A stretch of DNA of 43,072 bases from Oceanospirillales bacterium (GTDB lineage: Bacteria; Pseudomonadota; Gammaproteobacteria; Xanthomonadales; SZUA-38), in contig QIKT01000168.1 in assembly GCA_003233095.1 (NCBI GenBank), forward strand, positions 1 through 43,072, given 5' to 3'. The first letter of the stretch is position 1. Every line of letters begins with the position of its first letter. Below, piece by piece: positions 19,100-30,530 of this stretch. The notes below the pieces were generated by a model. It saw nothing but the letters and a program-made list of their open reading frames with translations. It was not told where the DNA came from and did no database searches. The position numbers and the translations under genes were made by a program.

Positions 19100-19327
19100 T
19101 CAGGCCAGAGTGCTGGTCAGTTCGGGTCGATTTGTGAATACAGGCAGAAATGATTGACGGGCGTTGGTCAGCTCATCATTGATAATTTGCTCAGCCTGTT
19201 CGGTGCATCGACCACACTGTGTGGCACATCCGGTAGTCATCTGCAACTGAGACAGACTACTGATACCTTGTTGAACAGCCTTGCGGATGGTCTTGTCTGT
19301 GACACCCTGGCAAATGCAGATGTACAT
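19100..19327 (-). CDS. bfd: Bacterioferritin-associated ferredoxin (BFD-like [2Fe-2S])
   Basis: MYICICQGVTDKTIRKAVQQGISSLSQLQMTTGCATQCGRCTEQAEQIINDEL; CxC...CxxC arrangement. Confidence 0.93.
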   Translation of the reverse strand: MYICICQGVTDKTIRKAVQQGISSLSQLQMTTGCATQCGRCTEQAEQIINDELTNARQSFLPVFTNRPELTSTLA

Positions 19328-19366
19328 GATTGAATTCCGAATCTCAAGCAGGTGAGTTATTTTAGA

Positions 19367-19393
19367 TGCAAATGAGAATGATTGTCAATTGCA
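19367..19393 (-). promoter_or_regulatory. Putative Fur box upstream of bfd
   Basis: tgcaaatgagaatgattgtcaattgca, near-palindromic, resembling GATAATGATAATCATTATC; 40 bp upstream of the bfd start. Confidence 0.6.
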
Positions 19394-19406
19394 TTCGTGT
19401 CTGAGT

Positions 19407-20015
19407 TCAATCTTGCACACCGATGGTGTCAGGTTCAGTATCCCACACAATCTGACCACGAAGCGCATCGGACAGGGTGGCCTTGACTGAATCAATCGTT
19501 CGCGAATCAATATCGCAGTTCAAATGAATGCCGTCTGCGCAGTACTCGGTCTCGATGGACGTTGTGGATGCGTCCTGAAGAATACGCAAGGTCAGATCAG
19601 CCTGTGCAAAGTCAATTCGACAACCGAGCCTGATGGTGGGCACTTGGTCAACCAGTGCGCACTGATCGAGCAAGGTCGTTGCGGCCCCGCCGTAGGCTCG
19701 CATCAAACCACCGGTGCCGAGTTTGATACCACCGAAATATCGAATCACCACGATCAGGGCATGATCCATTGGCAGTCGATCCATGGCAGCGAGGATCGGC
19801 TTCCCAGCGGTACCAGACGGTTCTCCGTCGTCGTTGAATCGGTAACTTTGTCCAACCCGCCAGGCCCAGCAATGATGATTGGCAGCAGGCTGGTATAGAC
19901 GCGACAGTTCCTGATCCGCCGCATCGGCGGATGTCAACAGACAGCCGATCGCAATGAATCGGCTGCGCTTGATGATCAACTCGACCTGTTCACTGTTCTG
20001 GAAGGTTTTGTTCAC
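19407..20015 (-). CDS. yigZ: YigZ/IMPACT family protein
   Basis: SRFIAIG...HHCWAWRVGQSYRFNDDGEPSGTAGKPILAAM...LIVVIRYFGGIKLGTGGLMRAYGGAA; GTG start at 20015 suggested. Confidence 0.9.
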   Translation of the reverse strand: MNKTFQNSEQVELIIKRSRFIAIGCLLTSADAADQELSRLYQPAANHHCWAWRVGQSYRFNDDGEPSGTAGKPILAAMDRLPMDHALIVVIRYFGGIKLGTGGLMRAYGGAATTLLDQCALVDQVPTIRLGCRIDFAQADLTLRILQDASTTSIETEYCADGIHLNCDIDSRTIDSVKATLSDALRGQIVWDTEPDTIGVQD

Positions 20016-20841
20016 GCAAGACTCGTTCGGAAAAAGACTCAAGATCGATACCCAGTCGTTCAAGACAGAGAAGAGCCTCATCGCTCAGCTCGTCGCCTGC
20101 CGGGCGTGTGACGTGTGTTTCCATCAGCGTGTTCACTGTCAGTGTGTCACTGGCATTACAGGCTTTTTGTACCGCGTTCAACCATTCGGAGGCTTGCCGC
20201 TCATGGGTCACTGAATCGTCTGATGGCAGACGCTTGCGAGTCTCCTGAGACTGCGCGCTGGCTGCTGAGTTTTGGGGAGACTCGCGGTCCTGCTCGTCCG
20301 GCAGCGACTGGCGACTCTTGTCAGTACTCGCCGCCCGATCCATTCGTTCGGTGGCAAGTTCAGCTTCGGTCAGAATCTTCACGGCGGGTGAAGACACGAC
20401 GCCCCTGGCAGAGTCGCTCTTTTGCAATCGATTCAGGCGAGCTTCGGGCTCTGATGCCCCATTGCCAGTGACCGAGTCAGTCATGGACTGACTGCCGCCG
20501 ATAGCGGGTGTCTCGGGCCTGCGCTCGACGTCCGAATCAATCATCTGTTCAAGTCGGCCAGAATTCGCTGCTGGCGCCTCAACGGCCGCTGGCGTGGTGT
20601 CCCACTGGCTGCGTTCCGCTGGCGAAGGCAAATGACTCATACGGGCAAACAGGCCCACGGTGAGCAGCAACGCTGCCGCCACGCTGACTGGCCAGATCCA
20701 GCGTTCGGGGCGACGAGTGCTGGATCGAGCATAGGAGAGAATGGCATCGTCCAGATCGGGTGAGGGTTGCTGCGCGTCGCCGACCTGCTGATAGTGTCTG
20801 ATCAGCGCGTCGGTCTCGTTGCTTGAATCATGCGGGTTCAT
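19990..20841 (-). CDS. Single-pass membrane protein, putative anti-sigma-factor-like partner
   Basis: MNPHDSSNETDALIRHYQQV...RWIWPVSVAAALLLTVGLFARM; starts inside the sigma gene 3' end. Confidence 0.6.
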   Translation of the reverse strand: MNPHDSSNETDALIRHYQQVGDAQQPSPDLDDAILSYARSSTRRPERWIWPVSVAAALLLTVGLFARMSHLPSPAERSQWDTTPAAVEAPAANSGRLEQMIDSDVERRPETPAIGGSQSMTDSVTGNGASEPEARLNRLQKSDSARGVVSSPAVKILTEAELATERMDRAASTDKSRQSLPDEQDRESPQNSAASAQSQETRKRLPSDDSVTHERQASEWLNAVQKACNASDTLTVNTLMETHVTRPAGDELSDEALLCLERLGIDLESFSERVLREQNLPEQ

Positions 20842-21400
20842 GGGTCTGCCTGAGTAGTATCCTGAGTTTGCCGGTTGCATAGCGCAAGCGGCTCTTGATG
20901 GTTTCACGGCCCACGCCAGAGACTGCCGCGATTTCTTCCAGTGACATGTCGCGTTCAGCGCGCATGATGAATGCGGTTCGCTGCTCCAGCGGGAGTTGCC
21001 GCAGCGCATCGGCCAGGGCAACGGCCTTGTCCTGTTGCTCGAGCAGCTCGATCACATGGGTCTCGGAGTCGAGGCCGTCCAGGTCCGGAATTCGATCCGG
21101 ATCTTCAATCAGTGAGGGGCAGTGCTTGCGATAGTGGTCAATGAGCCGATTGCGAGCAATTCGATACAAATAGGTCTGAAACCGCGCAGAGACCTCATAT
21201 CGATCACGGGCATCGATGAGTCGAGTCCAGACGTCCTGGTAAAGCTCTTCGGCTGTACCACGGTCGCCGATCGAGCGGAGCATGAAGCGGTACAACGACT
21301 GTCGATGGCGGGTATACAGGACGGTGAATGCATCGGCATCACCGTCCCGGTAGCGACTCATCAGCAGTTCGTCGGCCAGCTGTTCGAGCGATTCATTCAA
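20828..21400 (-). CDS. ECF-type sigma-70 family RNA polymerase sigma factor
   Basis: FTVLYTRHRQSLYRFMLRSIGDRGTAEELYQDVWTRLIDARDRYEVSARFQTYLYRIARNRLIDHYRK...LEEIAAVSGVGRETIKSRLRYATGKLR; start near 21400 (TTG) inferred. Confidence 0.92.
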   Translation of the reverse strand: MNESLEQLADELLMSRYRDGDADAFTVLYTRHRQSLYRFMLRSIGDRGTAEELYQDVWTRLIDARDRYEVSARFQTYLYRIARNRLIDHYRKHCPSLIEDPDRIPDLDGLDSETHVIELLEQQDKAVALADALRQLPLEQRTAFIMRAERDMSLEEIAAVSGVGRETIKSRLRYATGKLRILLRQTHEPA

Positions 21401-21404
21401 TGAA

Positions 21405-23255
21405 CTACTGCCTTTGACTGAGCGAGATGGTTGAATTATCCAGTGTGGCTGCCAATTCGACAAGCTGCAGAAATTCGCTGCGATAGCCATGTGGATCATC
21501 GCCTCGAGCATTACGGGCTAGAATCAGCACATCCTTGTAGTCAAAATCAGTCAGATAGTCACTGCCTCTGAGGCGCTGACCGAATCCGGCAACGGCGGCA
21601 GAAAAACGAAATGCCTCGGAGGTTCTGGACAGATTGTTCGCCGCACTGCTGAGCAATATGGGTGTCGAGATCAGTTCACTGCTGCGCTGTCCGACTGGCT
21701 TGTATCGAAGTTTCAGAAAGGCCAGTTCTGTCGAGGAACCGCGATCTGAACGTCTCTGATCAGTGGCTTCTGATCCATAGCGGAGCGGGTCGATCATGCC
21801 GGGCTGGTCAGTCAGTGTCAGCTCGTACAACGCGGTGACCGTGTGACCGGCACCGATTTCGCCGGCATCAATCTTGTCATTGTTGAAGTCTTCGCGACGA
21901 AGTGCTCTGTTCTCATAGCCGATCAGCCGGTATTCACGGACTACTTCGGGATTGAATTCAACCTGAATCTTGACGTCTGAGGCAATGGTCTGGAGTGTGG
22001 CATTGATGTCCTCGACCAGCACCTTGCGCGCCTCATTCATCGAATCGATATAGAAATAATTGCCGTTTCCGATATTCGCCAGCTGTTCCATCATGCTGTC
22101 ACTGTAGTTACCGGTGCCGAATCCCAGAGTGGTCAGTTCGATGCCACTGTCGCGCTGTGATTCGATGAGTGTCTTTAGCGCGTCGATATCGTAGTTGCCG
22201 ACATTGAAGTCACCGTCGGTGGCCAGGATGACCCGGTTGATGCCGCCATCGATGTGTGCGTCTCTGGCCAGTGTATAGGCCAGTTCGATCCCTGCACCGC
22301 CATTGGTGGAACCTCCAGCGGCAAGACGATCAAGCGCCTCGCCGATGCGTCGCTGATCATTGCCCGGCGTTGGCGTCAGCACTTCACCGGCTGCGCCGGC
22401 ATACACTACAATGCTTACCCGGTCTTGTTCACTGAGCTGACCTGAGAGCATTTTCATGGCCGGCTTGAGTAGCGATAGCTTGTCGGCCGATTGCATCGAG
22501 CCGGAGACATCGATCAGGAACACCAGGTTTGATGCTGGACGTTCACTGTGATCAACGACCTGACCCTTCAGACCAATATGCAGCAGCATACTGTTGTCAC
22601 GCCATGGATTCTCGGCCAGTTCGGTAATGACGTTGAACGGTGCAGTGCCGCCACGCGGCGGCTCATAACCGTAATCGAAGTAATTAATCATCTCTTCGAC
22701 GCGCACCGCATTAGCTGGCGGCAGCAGTCCGTCTTCGAGCATTCTGCGGACATTGGAATAGGCGCCGGTGTCCACGTCGATGCTGAAGGTCGAGACGGGA
22801 TCACTGCTGACCTGCTTGATGGTGTTTTCGGCCAGATCAGCATACTGTTCACCAACGACAGGATCGGCCGGCTGGGTGTATCCGGTGGCCATTAATGCCT
22901 GAGGGGCCATCATCTTGCGTTCCACGGTACGTTTGTTCGCAGTGGCCAGTGATTTCACTTCGGCATCATTCAGGACCGTTACCGTCATCGGCACACTGAC
23001 CGATTCAACAGGAGCCAGATCAGGTTCGCCTTCTGAGCGAGATTTCTGCGTCGCTGTTGTCAGCCGGTCCTGTCTCAAACGATCCGCACTGCTCCTGGCA
23101 AGTACTTGTTCCTCCATCGTGGTCTGATCAGCGGCTGGAGCATCGGCTGATCGGCTTATATAGCCGCTCAAGGCAATGGCCGAGGCCAGTGCCGTGGCCA
23201 GTATTGTCTTTCTGAGCGGATGAGTGGTCAGGGGGTGTCTTGTGTGTTGATTCAT
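21405..23255 (-). CDS. VWA domain-containing (YfbK-like) protein
   Basis: 616 aa; LVFLIDVSGSMQSADKLSLLKPAMKMLSGQLSEQDRVSIVVYAGAAGEVL MIDAS motif; PVSTFSIDVDTGAYSNVRRMLEDGLLPPANAVRVEEMINYFDY. Confidence 0.93.
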   Translation of the reverse strand: MNQHTRHPLTTHPLRKTILATALASAIALSGYISRSADAPAADQTTMEEQVLARSSADRLRQDRLTTATQKSRSEGEPDLAPVESVSVPMTVTVLNDAEVKSLATANKRTVERKMMAPQALMATGYTQPADPVVGEQYADLAENTIKQVSSDPVSTFSIDVDTGAYSNVRRMLEDGLLPPANAVRVEEMINYFDYGYEPPRGGTAPFNVITELAENPWRDNSMLLHIGLKGQVVDHSERPASNLVFLIDVSGSMQSADKLSLLKPAMKMLSGQLSEQDRVSIVVYAGAAGEVLTPTPGNDQRRIGEALDRLAAGGSTNGGAGIELAYTLARDAHIDGGINRVILATDGDFNVGNYDIDALKTLIESQRDSGIELTTLGFGTGNYSDSMMEQLANIGNGNYFYIDSMNEARKVLVEDINATLQTIASDVKIQVEFNPEVVREYRLIGYENRALRREDFNNDKIDAGEIGAGHTVTALYELTLTDQPGMIDPLRYGSEATDQRRSDRGSSTELAFLKLRYKPVGQRSSELISTPILLSSAANNLSRTSEAFRFSAAVAGFGQRLRGSDYLTDFDYKDVLILARNARGDDPHGYRSEFLQLVELAATLDNSTISLSQRQ

Positions 23256-23413
23256 GGCGATTGGTCTCCGGTGTGCGTGAAAGAGTTGCCTGTGTTAACG
23301 CGCCGGAATCATGGATGGGGTTAACCAGCCCCTGACGATGGTGCACAATAGCCGCGTCAACCCGGCGTCCGGGAACAGACAATTTGATGACAGATCACTG
23401 CAGGGACTGAACT

Positions 23414-24694
23414 ATGAGCTACGCGCGCTGCTATCGCGGTTTGGCCAGCGGCCAGGAATACTCCATCGAGTCACCGATGAATCTCGATCCAATTGATGGC
23501 AGACCGGTTGAGATTGTGATCGATATCGACCGACTCCGTCACCAGCAACCCGATCATCAGTGGTATCACCCCGAGCGGACGTCACTGTGGCGATTCGGCA
23601 GTCTGCTGGCACTGGATTTCGACGACCCGGACGATCATCAACACATCGTCTCGCTGGGAGAAGGCCATACCCGCATGCTGGACGGGGCCGCTTTGAGATT
23701 GGAAAGCAGTGATCAGAAGCTTGCGTTGACGCCTGAGTCAGCTGGATTGTCGTTGTCCATCAAGGACGAGGGCACTCACTGGCCAGGCTACGGCGGCAAT
23801 CCGACCTGGAGCTTCAAGGATCGTGGCATGGTGATGACCGCATCAATGGCCTCTCGCTACCGAATCGGCGCTGTGGCCGTGCCGACGCAAGGCAATGCCG
23901 GTGATTCCCTGAGTCAGTATGCGCTGGCAGCAGGGATGGACTGTGTGGTGATCATGCCTGATGACACGCCGATGCCGATCATGGGCAAGGTGGCGGCGAT
24001 GGCACATCGCTATGAGAGTCATCAGCTGGACCTGGTCAAAGGCACGATTCGTGAGGCGGGTGAGCGAATGAAAGCCGAATGGCTGCCGAAGGGCTACTTC
24101 AATGTGGCCACCTTTCAGGAGCCCGGCTGGCGAATCGAAGGCAAAAAGACACTGGGCCTGGAAATCGCAGAACCCGGTTCAGAAGGCGGCCAGTGGAGTC
24201 TGCCCGATGTGATCCTCTATCCGACCGGAGGAGGGACCGGCATTCTCGGCATGTGGAAAGCCTTTGACGAGCTCGAAGCGCTGGGTTTGATTGGTTCCGA
24301 TCGTCCTCGTATTTACAGCATTCAGAGTGAAGCGACCACGCCGATTGTCAATGCATGGCAGGCCAATCAGGCTGATACCACGCCGGTGGCAGGCGGGCAG
24401 ACACTGGCGGTGGGCTTGAACGTTCCTGGTGGTGTCGGCCATTTTCGGGTCCTCGACATCCTCAAGCAAAGCGGAGGCGGGGCGATCGCGATCAGCGAAG
24501 CCAGAATTGCTGAACTGACTCGCAGCCTCTGGCAGCAAACCCACTGGTGGCTGTGTCCCGAGGGAGTGGCGTGCCTGGCCGCCGTCGAGCCCTTGCTCGA
24601 TCAGGGCGAACTCAGAAGTGGTGACTCGGTGGTGGTGATCAACACCGGGTCATCGGAAAAATATCTGCCTGAGCTCAGGCACCTTCTGGTTTGA
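23414..24694 (+). CDS. thrC: Threonine synthase (PLP-dependent)
   Basis: GEGHTRMLDG, NPTWSFKDRGMVMTASMA, VPTQGNAGDSLSQYALAAGMDCVVIMPDD, YPTGGGTGILGMWKAFDEL. Confidence 0.88.
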   Translation: MSYARCYRGLASGQEYSIESPMNLDPIDGRPVEIVIDIDRLRHQQPDHQWYHPERTSLWRFGSLLALDFDDPDDHQHIVSLGEGHTRMLDGAALRLESSDQKLALTPESAGLSLSIKDEGTHWPGYGGNPTWSFKDRGMVMTASMASRYRIGAVAVPTQGNAGDSLSQYALAAGMDCVVIMPDDTPMPIMGKVAAMAHRYESHQLDLVKGTIREAGERMKAEWLPKGYFNVATFQEPGWRIEGKKTLGLEIAEPGSEGGQWSLPDVILYPTGGGTGILGMWKAFDELEALGLIGSDRPRIYSIQSEATTPIVNAWQANQADTTPVAGGQTLAVGLNVPGGVGHFRVLDILKQSGGGAIAISEARIAELTRSLWQQTHWWLCPEGVACLAAVEPLLDQGELRSGDSVVVINTGSSEKYLPELRHLLV

Positions 24695-26039
24695 CATGGG
24701 TCACCTTGCTGACCAGCGAGCCTTCGGACAGACGAGTCGTGAGGGTTTGACCCACAGTCACCTGATCGCTTGAGGTGATGGCCTGACCGGCGTCATTCAG
24801 GCTTAGCGAGTATCCGCGTCTGAGCACTTGCAACGGGTTGACCGCTTCAAGCGTCTTGATTGCAGCAACGATTCGTTGCCCTGCCGCTTGCAGGCTGCGA
24901 TGCATTTCTCGGTCAAATCGACCGGATAATTGACTCAATCGCTCTGTGAGCTGTGTCATTCGCGCCTGAGGATGGTGGGCATCAAGCCGCTGACGAACGC
25001 GCCGAAGCTCTTGAGCAGCGCGTTGTAGCCGGTGGCGCATTTGTTGATCAAGCTGCTGACGAAGATGCGCAACTCTGGTATTGATCTCGGCCAGGCGTCG
25101 ACCCGGATGATGACGTTCTAGTCGCGCGCGGAGCACGTCCAGTTGCTGAATCCGCCGGTGATAACCACTCTCAAATTCATGTTGTAACTTGTTGGAATAG
25201 CTCGCGAAAAGATCAAGAATTTCACCTTTGTCGGGGACCATCAACTCAGCGGCAGCCGATGGCGTGGGGGCGGCGAGGTCAGCGACAAAATCACTAATGC
25301 TGACATCGGTCTGATGGCCAACGGCTGAGACCACGGGCACCGAGCAGTTGGCGATGGCATGAGCCAGTGCTTCATCGTTGAATGACCAGAGATCTTCCAG
25401 CGATCCACCGCCCCGGGTGAGCAGGATGATGTCCGGGCGACGTTGCTCGGCGCGTTGCAGCGCATTGATCAGTTCACCCGCAGCCTGTTTTCCCTGAACG
25501 CTGGCGTGCTCCAGTCCCAATTTCAGTAGTGACCATCGCCTGGACAGCACGTGAATCACATCCTGGACTGCCGCGGCGGTTTGTGACGAGACTAGAACAA
25601 TATGTTTCGGATATCGAGGCAGGGCACGCTTGCGATCAGTGTCGAACAGTCCGGCAGCCTTGAGTTTGAGCTTCAGGGCATCATATTGACGGCGCAGATC
25701 GCCTTCGCCGACTGCTTCGACCTGATGCACGATCAGCTGATAGTCGCCGCGTGGTTCATACAGGCTCAATTGGGCCGTCACGCGCACCTGTTGCCCATTG
25801 TCCAGATCACCTCGGCGTCCTGTCATGCGCTGCTTGAAATACGCGCAGCGCACCTGTGCGCGGGCGTCCTTGAGGGTGAAGTACAGATGGCCCGAGCTCG
25901 GCCGAGCCAGACCGGACAGTTCGCCTTCGATCACAATTTGTCCCAACTCCGATTCCAGAATCTGTCTGGCCTGACGGTTCAGGCTGGTGGGTGTCCAGGT
26001 TGTGCTTGTCTCGCGTCTGGCTGCGTATGGATCTGTCAT
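24675..26039 (-). CDS. xseA: Exodeoxyribonuclease VII large subunit
   Basis: GELSGLARPSSGHLYFTLKDARAQVRCAYFK, IVLVSSQTAAAVQDVIHVLSRR, LLTRGGGSLEDLWSFNDEALAHAIANCSVPVVSAVGHQTDVSISDFVADLAAPTPSAAAEL. Confidence 0.95.
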   Translation of the reverse strand: MTDPYAARRETSTTWTPTSLNRQARQILESELGQIVIEGELSGLARPSSGHLYFTLKDARAQVRCAYFKQRMTGRRGDLDNGQQVRVTAQLSLYEPRGDYQLIVHQVEAVGEGDLRRQYDALKLKLKAAGLFDTDRKRALPRYPKHIVLVSSQTAAAVQDVIHVLSRRWSLLKLGLEHASVQGKQAAGELINALQRAEQRRPDIILLTRGGGSLEDLWSFNDEALAHAIANCSVPVVSAVGHQTDVSISDFVADLAAPTPSAAAELMVPDKGEILDLFASYSNKLQHEFESGYHRRIQQLDVLRARLERHHPGRRLAEINTRVAHLRQQLDQQMRHRLQRAAQELRRVRQRLDAHHPQARMTQLTERLSQLSGRFDREMHRSLQAAGQRIVAAIKTLEAVNPLQVLRRGYSLSLNDAGQAITSSDQVTVGQTLTTRLSEGSLVSKVTHVKPEGA

Positions 26040-26149
26040 TCGGCCATGATACGTCGAGAGCCACTGGCTCGACCAGTGCGACGGGCCTTCGTCAGGCCCC
26101 CAGCGCGATTATTTCCTGTTTCAGCAATGTGCCTGGTCCCAGAAGTCGA

Positions 26150-26155
26150 TATAAT
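26150..26155 (+). promoter_or_regulatory. Candidate -10 element (TATAAT) of guaBA with G/C-rich discriminator
   Basis: tcgaTATAATggccggttatt, about 33 nt upstream of the guaB start. Confidence 0.45.
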
Positions 26156-26178
26156 GGCCGGTTATTGTTGTCCAGTGA

Positions 26179-27647
<1,469 letters not shown>

Positions 27648-27648
<1 letters not shown>

Positions 27649-29213
27649 TGGCAGACATTCACCAGCACAAACTGCTCATTCTCGACTTCGGATCGCAGTA
27701 CACGCATCTGATTGCCAGACGGGTCCGAGAGATTGGTCTGTATTGTGAAATCTATCCCTGGAATGTCGACCCGGATGCGATTGTGACCTTTGCACCTAAC
27801 GGCGTGATTTTCTCCGGTGGCCCCGAATCTGTTCATGCCCAGAATACCCCACGGGCCCCGGCGATGATCTACGACCTGGGTGTCCCGATACTGGGCATAT
27901 GCTACGGCCTGCAAATCATGGCGGACCATTTCGGCGCTGTGGTGTCCCAGTCCGATCATCACGAATACGGCTATGCCAGTGTTGAGGTGATCCAGCCATC
28001 GCCGCTGCTGGATGGTCTGAGCGATCATGAGGGTCAATCACTGCTCGATGTATGGATGAGTCATGGCGACCGGGTCGAGGCTTTGCCGGACGGGTTTGTC
28101 GGACTGGCACGGACGGCGTCAGCGCCTTACGCCGCCATCATGCATGAGAGCTTGCCGCTGTATGGCATTCAGTTTCACCCCGAAGTTACTCACACGACGC
28201 AAGGCGCTGAAATCTTGCGCCGCTTCATTGAAGATATCTGCCAGTGTCCCACCGAGTGGACCACCGAACAGATTGTCGAGGATGCCATCGACCGGATGCG
28301 TCATGATGTCGGTTCTGATCATGTCCTCCTGGGTTTGTCCGGAGGCGTCGATTCTTCCGTTGTTGCGGCACTGTTGCACCAGGCCATCGGTGATCAGCTG
28401 ACCTGTATTTTTGTCGACACCGGGCTGCTGCGGCTCAAAGAAGGCGACCAGGTCATGGCCACCATGGCTGAACACATGGGCGTCAAGGTCGAGCGTGTCA
28501 ATGCGGCCGACCGATTCTTTGCTGCCCTCAGTGGCGTCACCGACCCCGAAGCCAAGCGCAAGGTCATTGGGGGTCTGTTCATCGAGATTTTCGAGGAGGC
28601 CTCGAAGCGACATTCCGATGCCAGCTGGCTGGCGCAGGGCACCATCTACCCGGATGTGATCGAATCCGCCGCGACTCAACACGGCACGGCTCATGTCATC
28701 AAGTCTCACCACAATGTCGGTGGCCTGCCAGAGACCATGAACCTGAAGCTCATCGAGCCGCTTCGTGAACTGTTCAAGGACGAAGTCAGACGTGTGGGTA
28801 TCGAATTGGGTTTGCCGCCGGCGATGGTGTTTCGTCATCCCTTTCCCGGACCTGGCCTCGGTGTGCGAATTCTTGGCGAGGTCCGTAAAGACTTTGCCGA
28901 GATACTGGCCCGAGCGGATCATATCTTCATCGAAGAACTCCGGCGAGCCGATCTGTACGATCAGGTCAGTCAGGCCTTTGCGGTCTTTTTGCCGGTCAAG
29001 TCAGTCGGTGTGGTCGGTGATGCCCGCTGCTATGACTACGTCGTCGCTCTGCGAGCGGTGGAGACCATCGATTTCATGACCGCGCGATGGGCACCGTTGC
29101 CCTATGATTTCATCGGCCATGTGGCCAATCGAATCATCAATGAAGTGCGTGGTATCTCACGAGTCGTCTACGATGTCTCCGGAAAACCGCCTGCGACCAT
29201 CGAGTGGGAGTGA
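27648..29213 (+). CDS. guaA: GMP synthase (glutamine-hydrolysing)
   Basis: 521 aa; [48 protein letters not shown]-terminal [15 protein letters not shown] overlap with guaB. Confidence 0.97.
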
Positions 29214-29261
29214 CTGGCGCTGGCTGGTAACCTCAGACCCAAAACTGAAAAACTTGGTGTA

Positions 29262-29591
29262 ATGGCTGGTTTTTTAGTTTCTGCCGAATCATTTTGGTTT
29301 TTGCCAGATAACGTCGACCAAGGGTTGAAAGACGTTGCGACCCGGCTGGTGGAAGAGATATTCCAGCGTGTTGAAGTGTTGGCTGAGCATCCCGACACAG
29401 GACGGGTTGTGCCTGAATTCCATCAGCCGTTCCTGCGCGAACTGATCCATCCTCCGTTTCGGATCGTGTATCGGCGTGATTTTCGGCGGGTGAGAATAGT
29501 TCGCGCCTGGCGTAGCGAAAGCCTGCTGCACCTTCCCTGTGATGGAGGCGTGGATTCATCAGTGCATGAGTCGGGCAGAGTGGAAACGTGA
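29262..29591 (+). pseudogene. RelE/ParE-superfamily toxin-like ORF, probably degenerate; no antitoxin
   Basis: RLVEEIFQRVEVLAEHPDTGRVVPEFHQPFLRELIHPPFRIVYRRDFRRVRIVRAWRSESLL matches the ParE C-terminal half; the N-terminus is atypical. Confidence 0.6.
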
Positions 29592-29612
29592 TTGGCTCGC
29601 ACTTGTCTTCAG

Positions 29613-29681
29613 GGAACCTCTGAACAAGTCGTGGCCAACTGTCTTGAGCATCAAATCCGCCCAGACTTGTTCAGGGGCTCC
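29613..29681 (+). repeat. Family A internally deleted element, copy A4 (69 bp)
   Basis: ggaacctctgaacaagtcgtggccaactgtcttgagcatcaaatccgcccagacttgttcaggggctcc; flanks TCAG/TTAG. Confidence 0.85.
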
Positions 29682-29796
29682 TTAGTATCGAAGAAAGTCC
29701 CGCATGGTATTTGACCGCCATGGCCGCTCGCTGATAGTGGAGCGGGAATGGGCTGCGTGGCACACTTGAGATCACAATGATCGGACTGAATGAATG

Positions 29797-30246
29797 ATGG
29801 ACTATGATCTGCCTTACATGGGTGAGGCGCTGATTGAGGCGGACAGGGCACTCGATCGTGAAGAGGTTCCCATCGGCTGTGTGATTGTGCGGGAAGGTCA
29901 GATCATCGCGCGGGCCGGCAATCGAACCCGAATGGATCAAGATCCATCGGCTCATGCAGAAATCTCAGCGCTGCGACAGGCGGCTCAGGTCATCGGTAAC
30001 CATCGGCTTACCGACTGTCAGTTGTATGTGACCGTCGAGCCTTGCGTGATGTGTGTGGGGGCCATCATCCATGCCCGGATCGCACGGCTGGTGTATGGTG
30101 CTTGTGAGCCCGACACAGGGGCCTGCGGGAGTGTCTTTGATCTGCTCGAATCGCCGCGCCACAATCATGAGGTGCTGGTTCGAGATGGCGTGATGGCAGA
30201 GGAGGCCAGTGCGCTGATGCGCCAATTCTTCAGCGAACGCCGCTAA
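29797..30246 (+). CDS. tadA: tRNA-specific adenosine deaminase
   Basis: MGEALIEADRALDREEVPIGCVIVREGQIIARAGNRT...DPSAHAEISALRQA...LYVTVEPCVMCVGAIIHARI. Confidence 0.94.
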   Translation: MDYDLPYMGEALIEADRALDREEVPIGCVIVREGQIIARAGNRTRMDQDPSAHAEISALRQAAQVIGNHRLTDCQLYVTVEPCVMCVGAIIHARIARLVYGACEPDTGACGSVFDLLESPRHNHEVLVRDGVMAEEASALMRQFFSERR

Positions 30247-30262
30247 GCGATATCAATCCTGA

Positions 30263-30495
30263 TCAGGCGCCAAGTTTCAGGGCATTGATGTGATTCTGAT
30301 CGACTGTCAGGTACTCAATCAGCGCATCGAGGGTCAGGGGTCGTGAAATCAGATACCCCTGAACCTCATGGCATCCCAATTCCGATAACAGCTTGAGCTG
30401 AGATTCGTTCTCGACTCCTTCGGCCGTCACGGATAGATCCAGTGATTCAGCCATTTGAATCACCGCCTGGATGATGGCCCTTGAGAATCGACCCG
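30263..30495 (-). pseudogene. C-terminal remnant of an EAL-domain c-di-GMP phosphodiesterase
   Basis: GRFSRAIIQAVIQMAESLDLSVTAEGVENESQLKLLSELGCHEVQGYLISRPLTLDAL; no EAL/GGDEF homology upstream of the junction. Confidence 0.75.
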
Positions 30496-30530
30496 TTCGA
30501 ACACCCGTAACCGGGTTTAATGATAGGCAG

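Noticed and set aside
28119-28922. 267-aa minus-strand ORF inside guaA and 256-aa + ORF 12669-13439 over pyrD
   Set aside because: Antisense shadows with no recognisable domains; opposite-strand genes are clear families.
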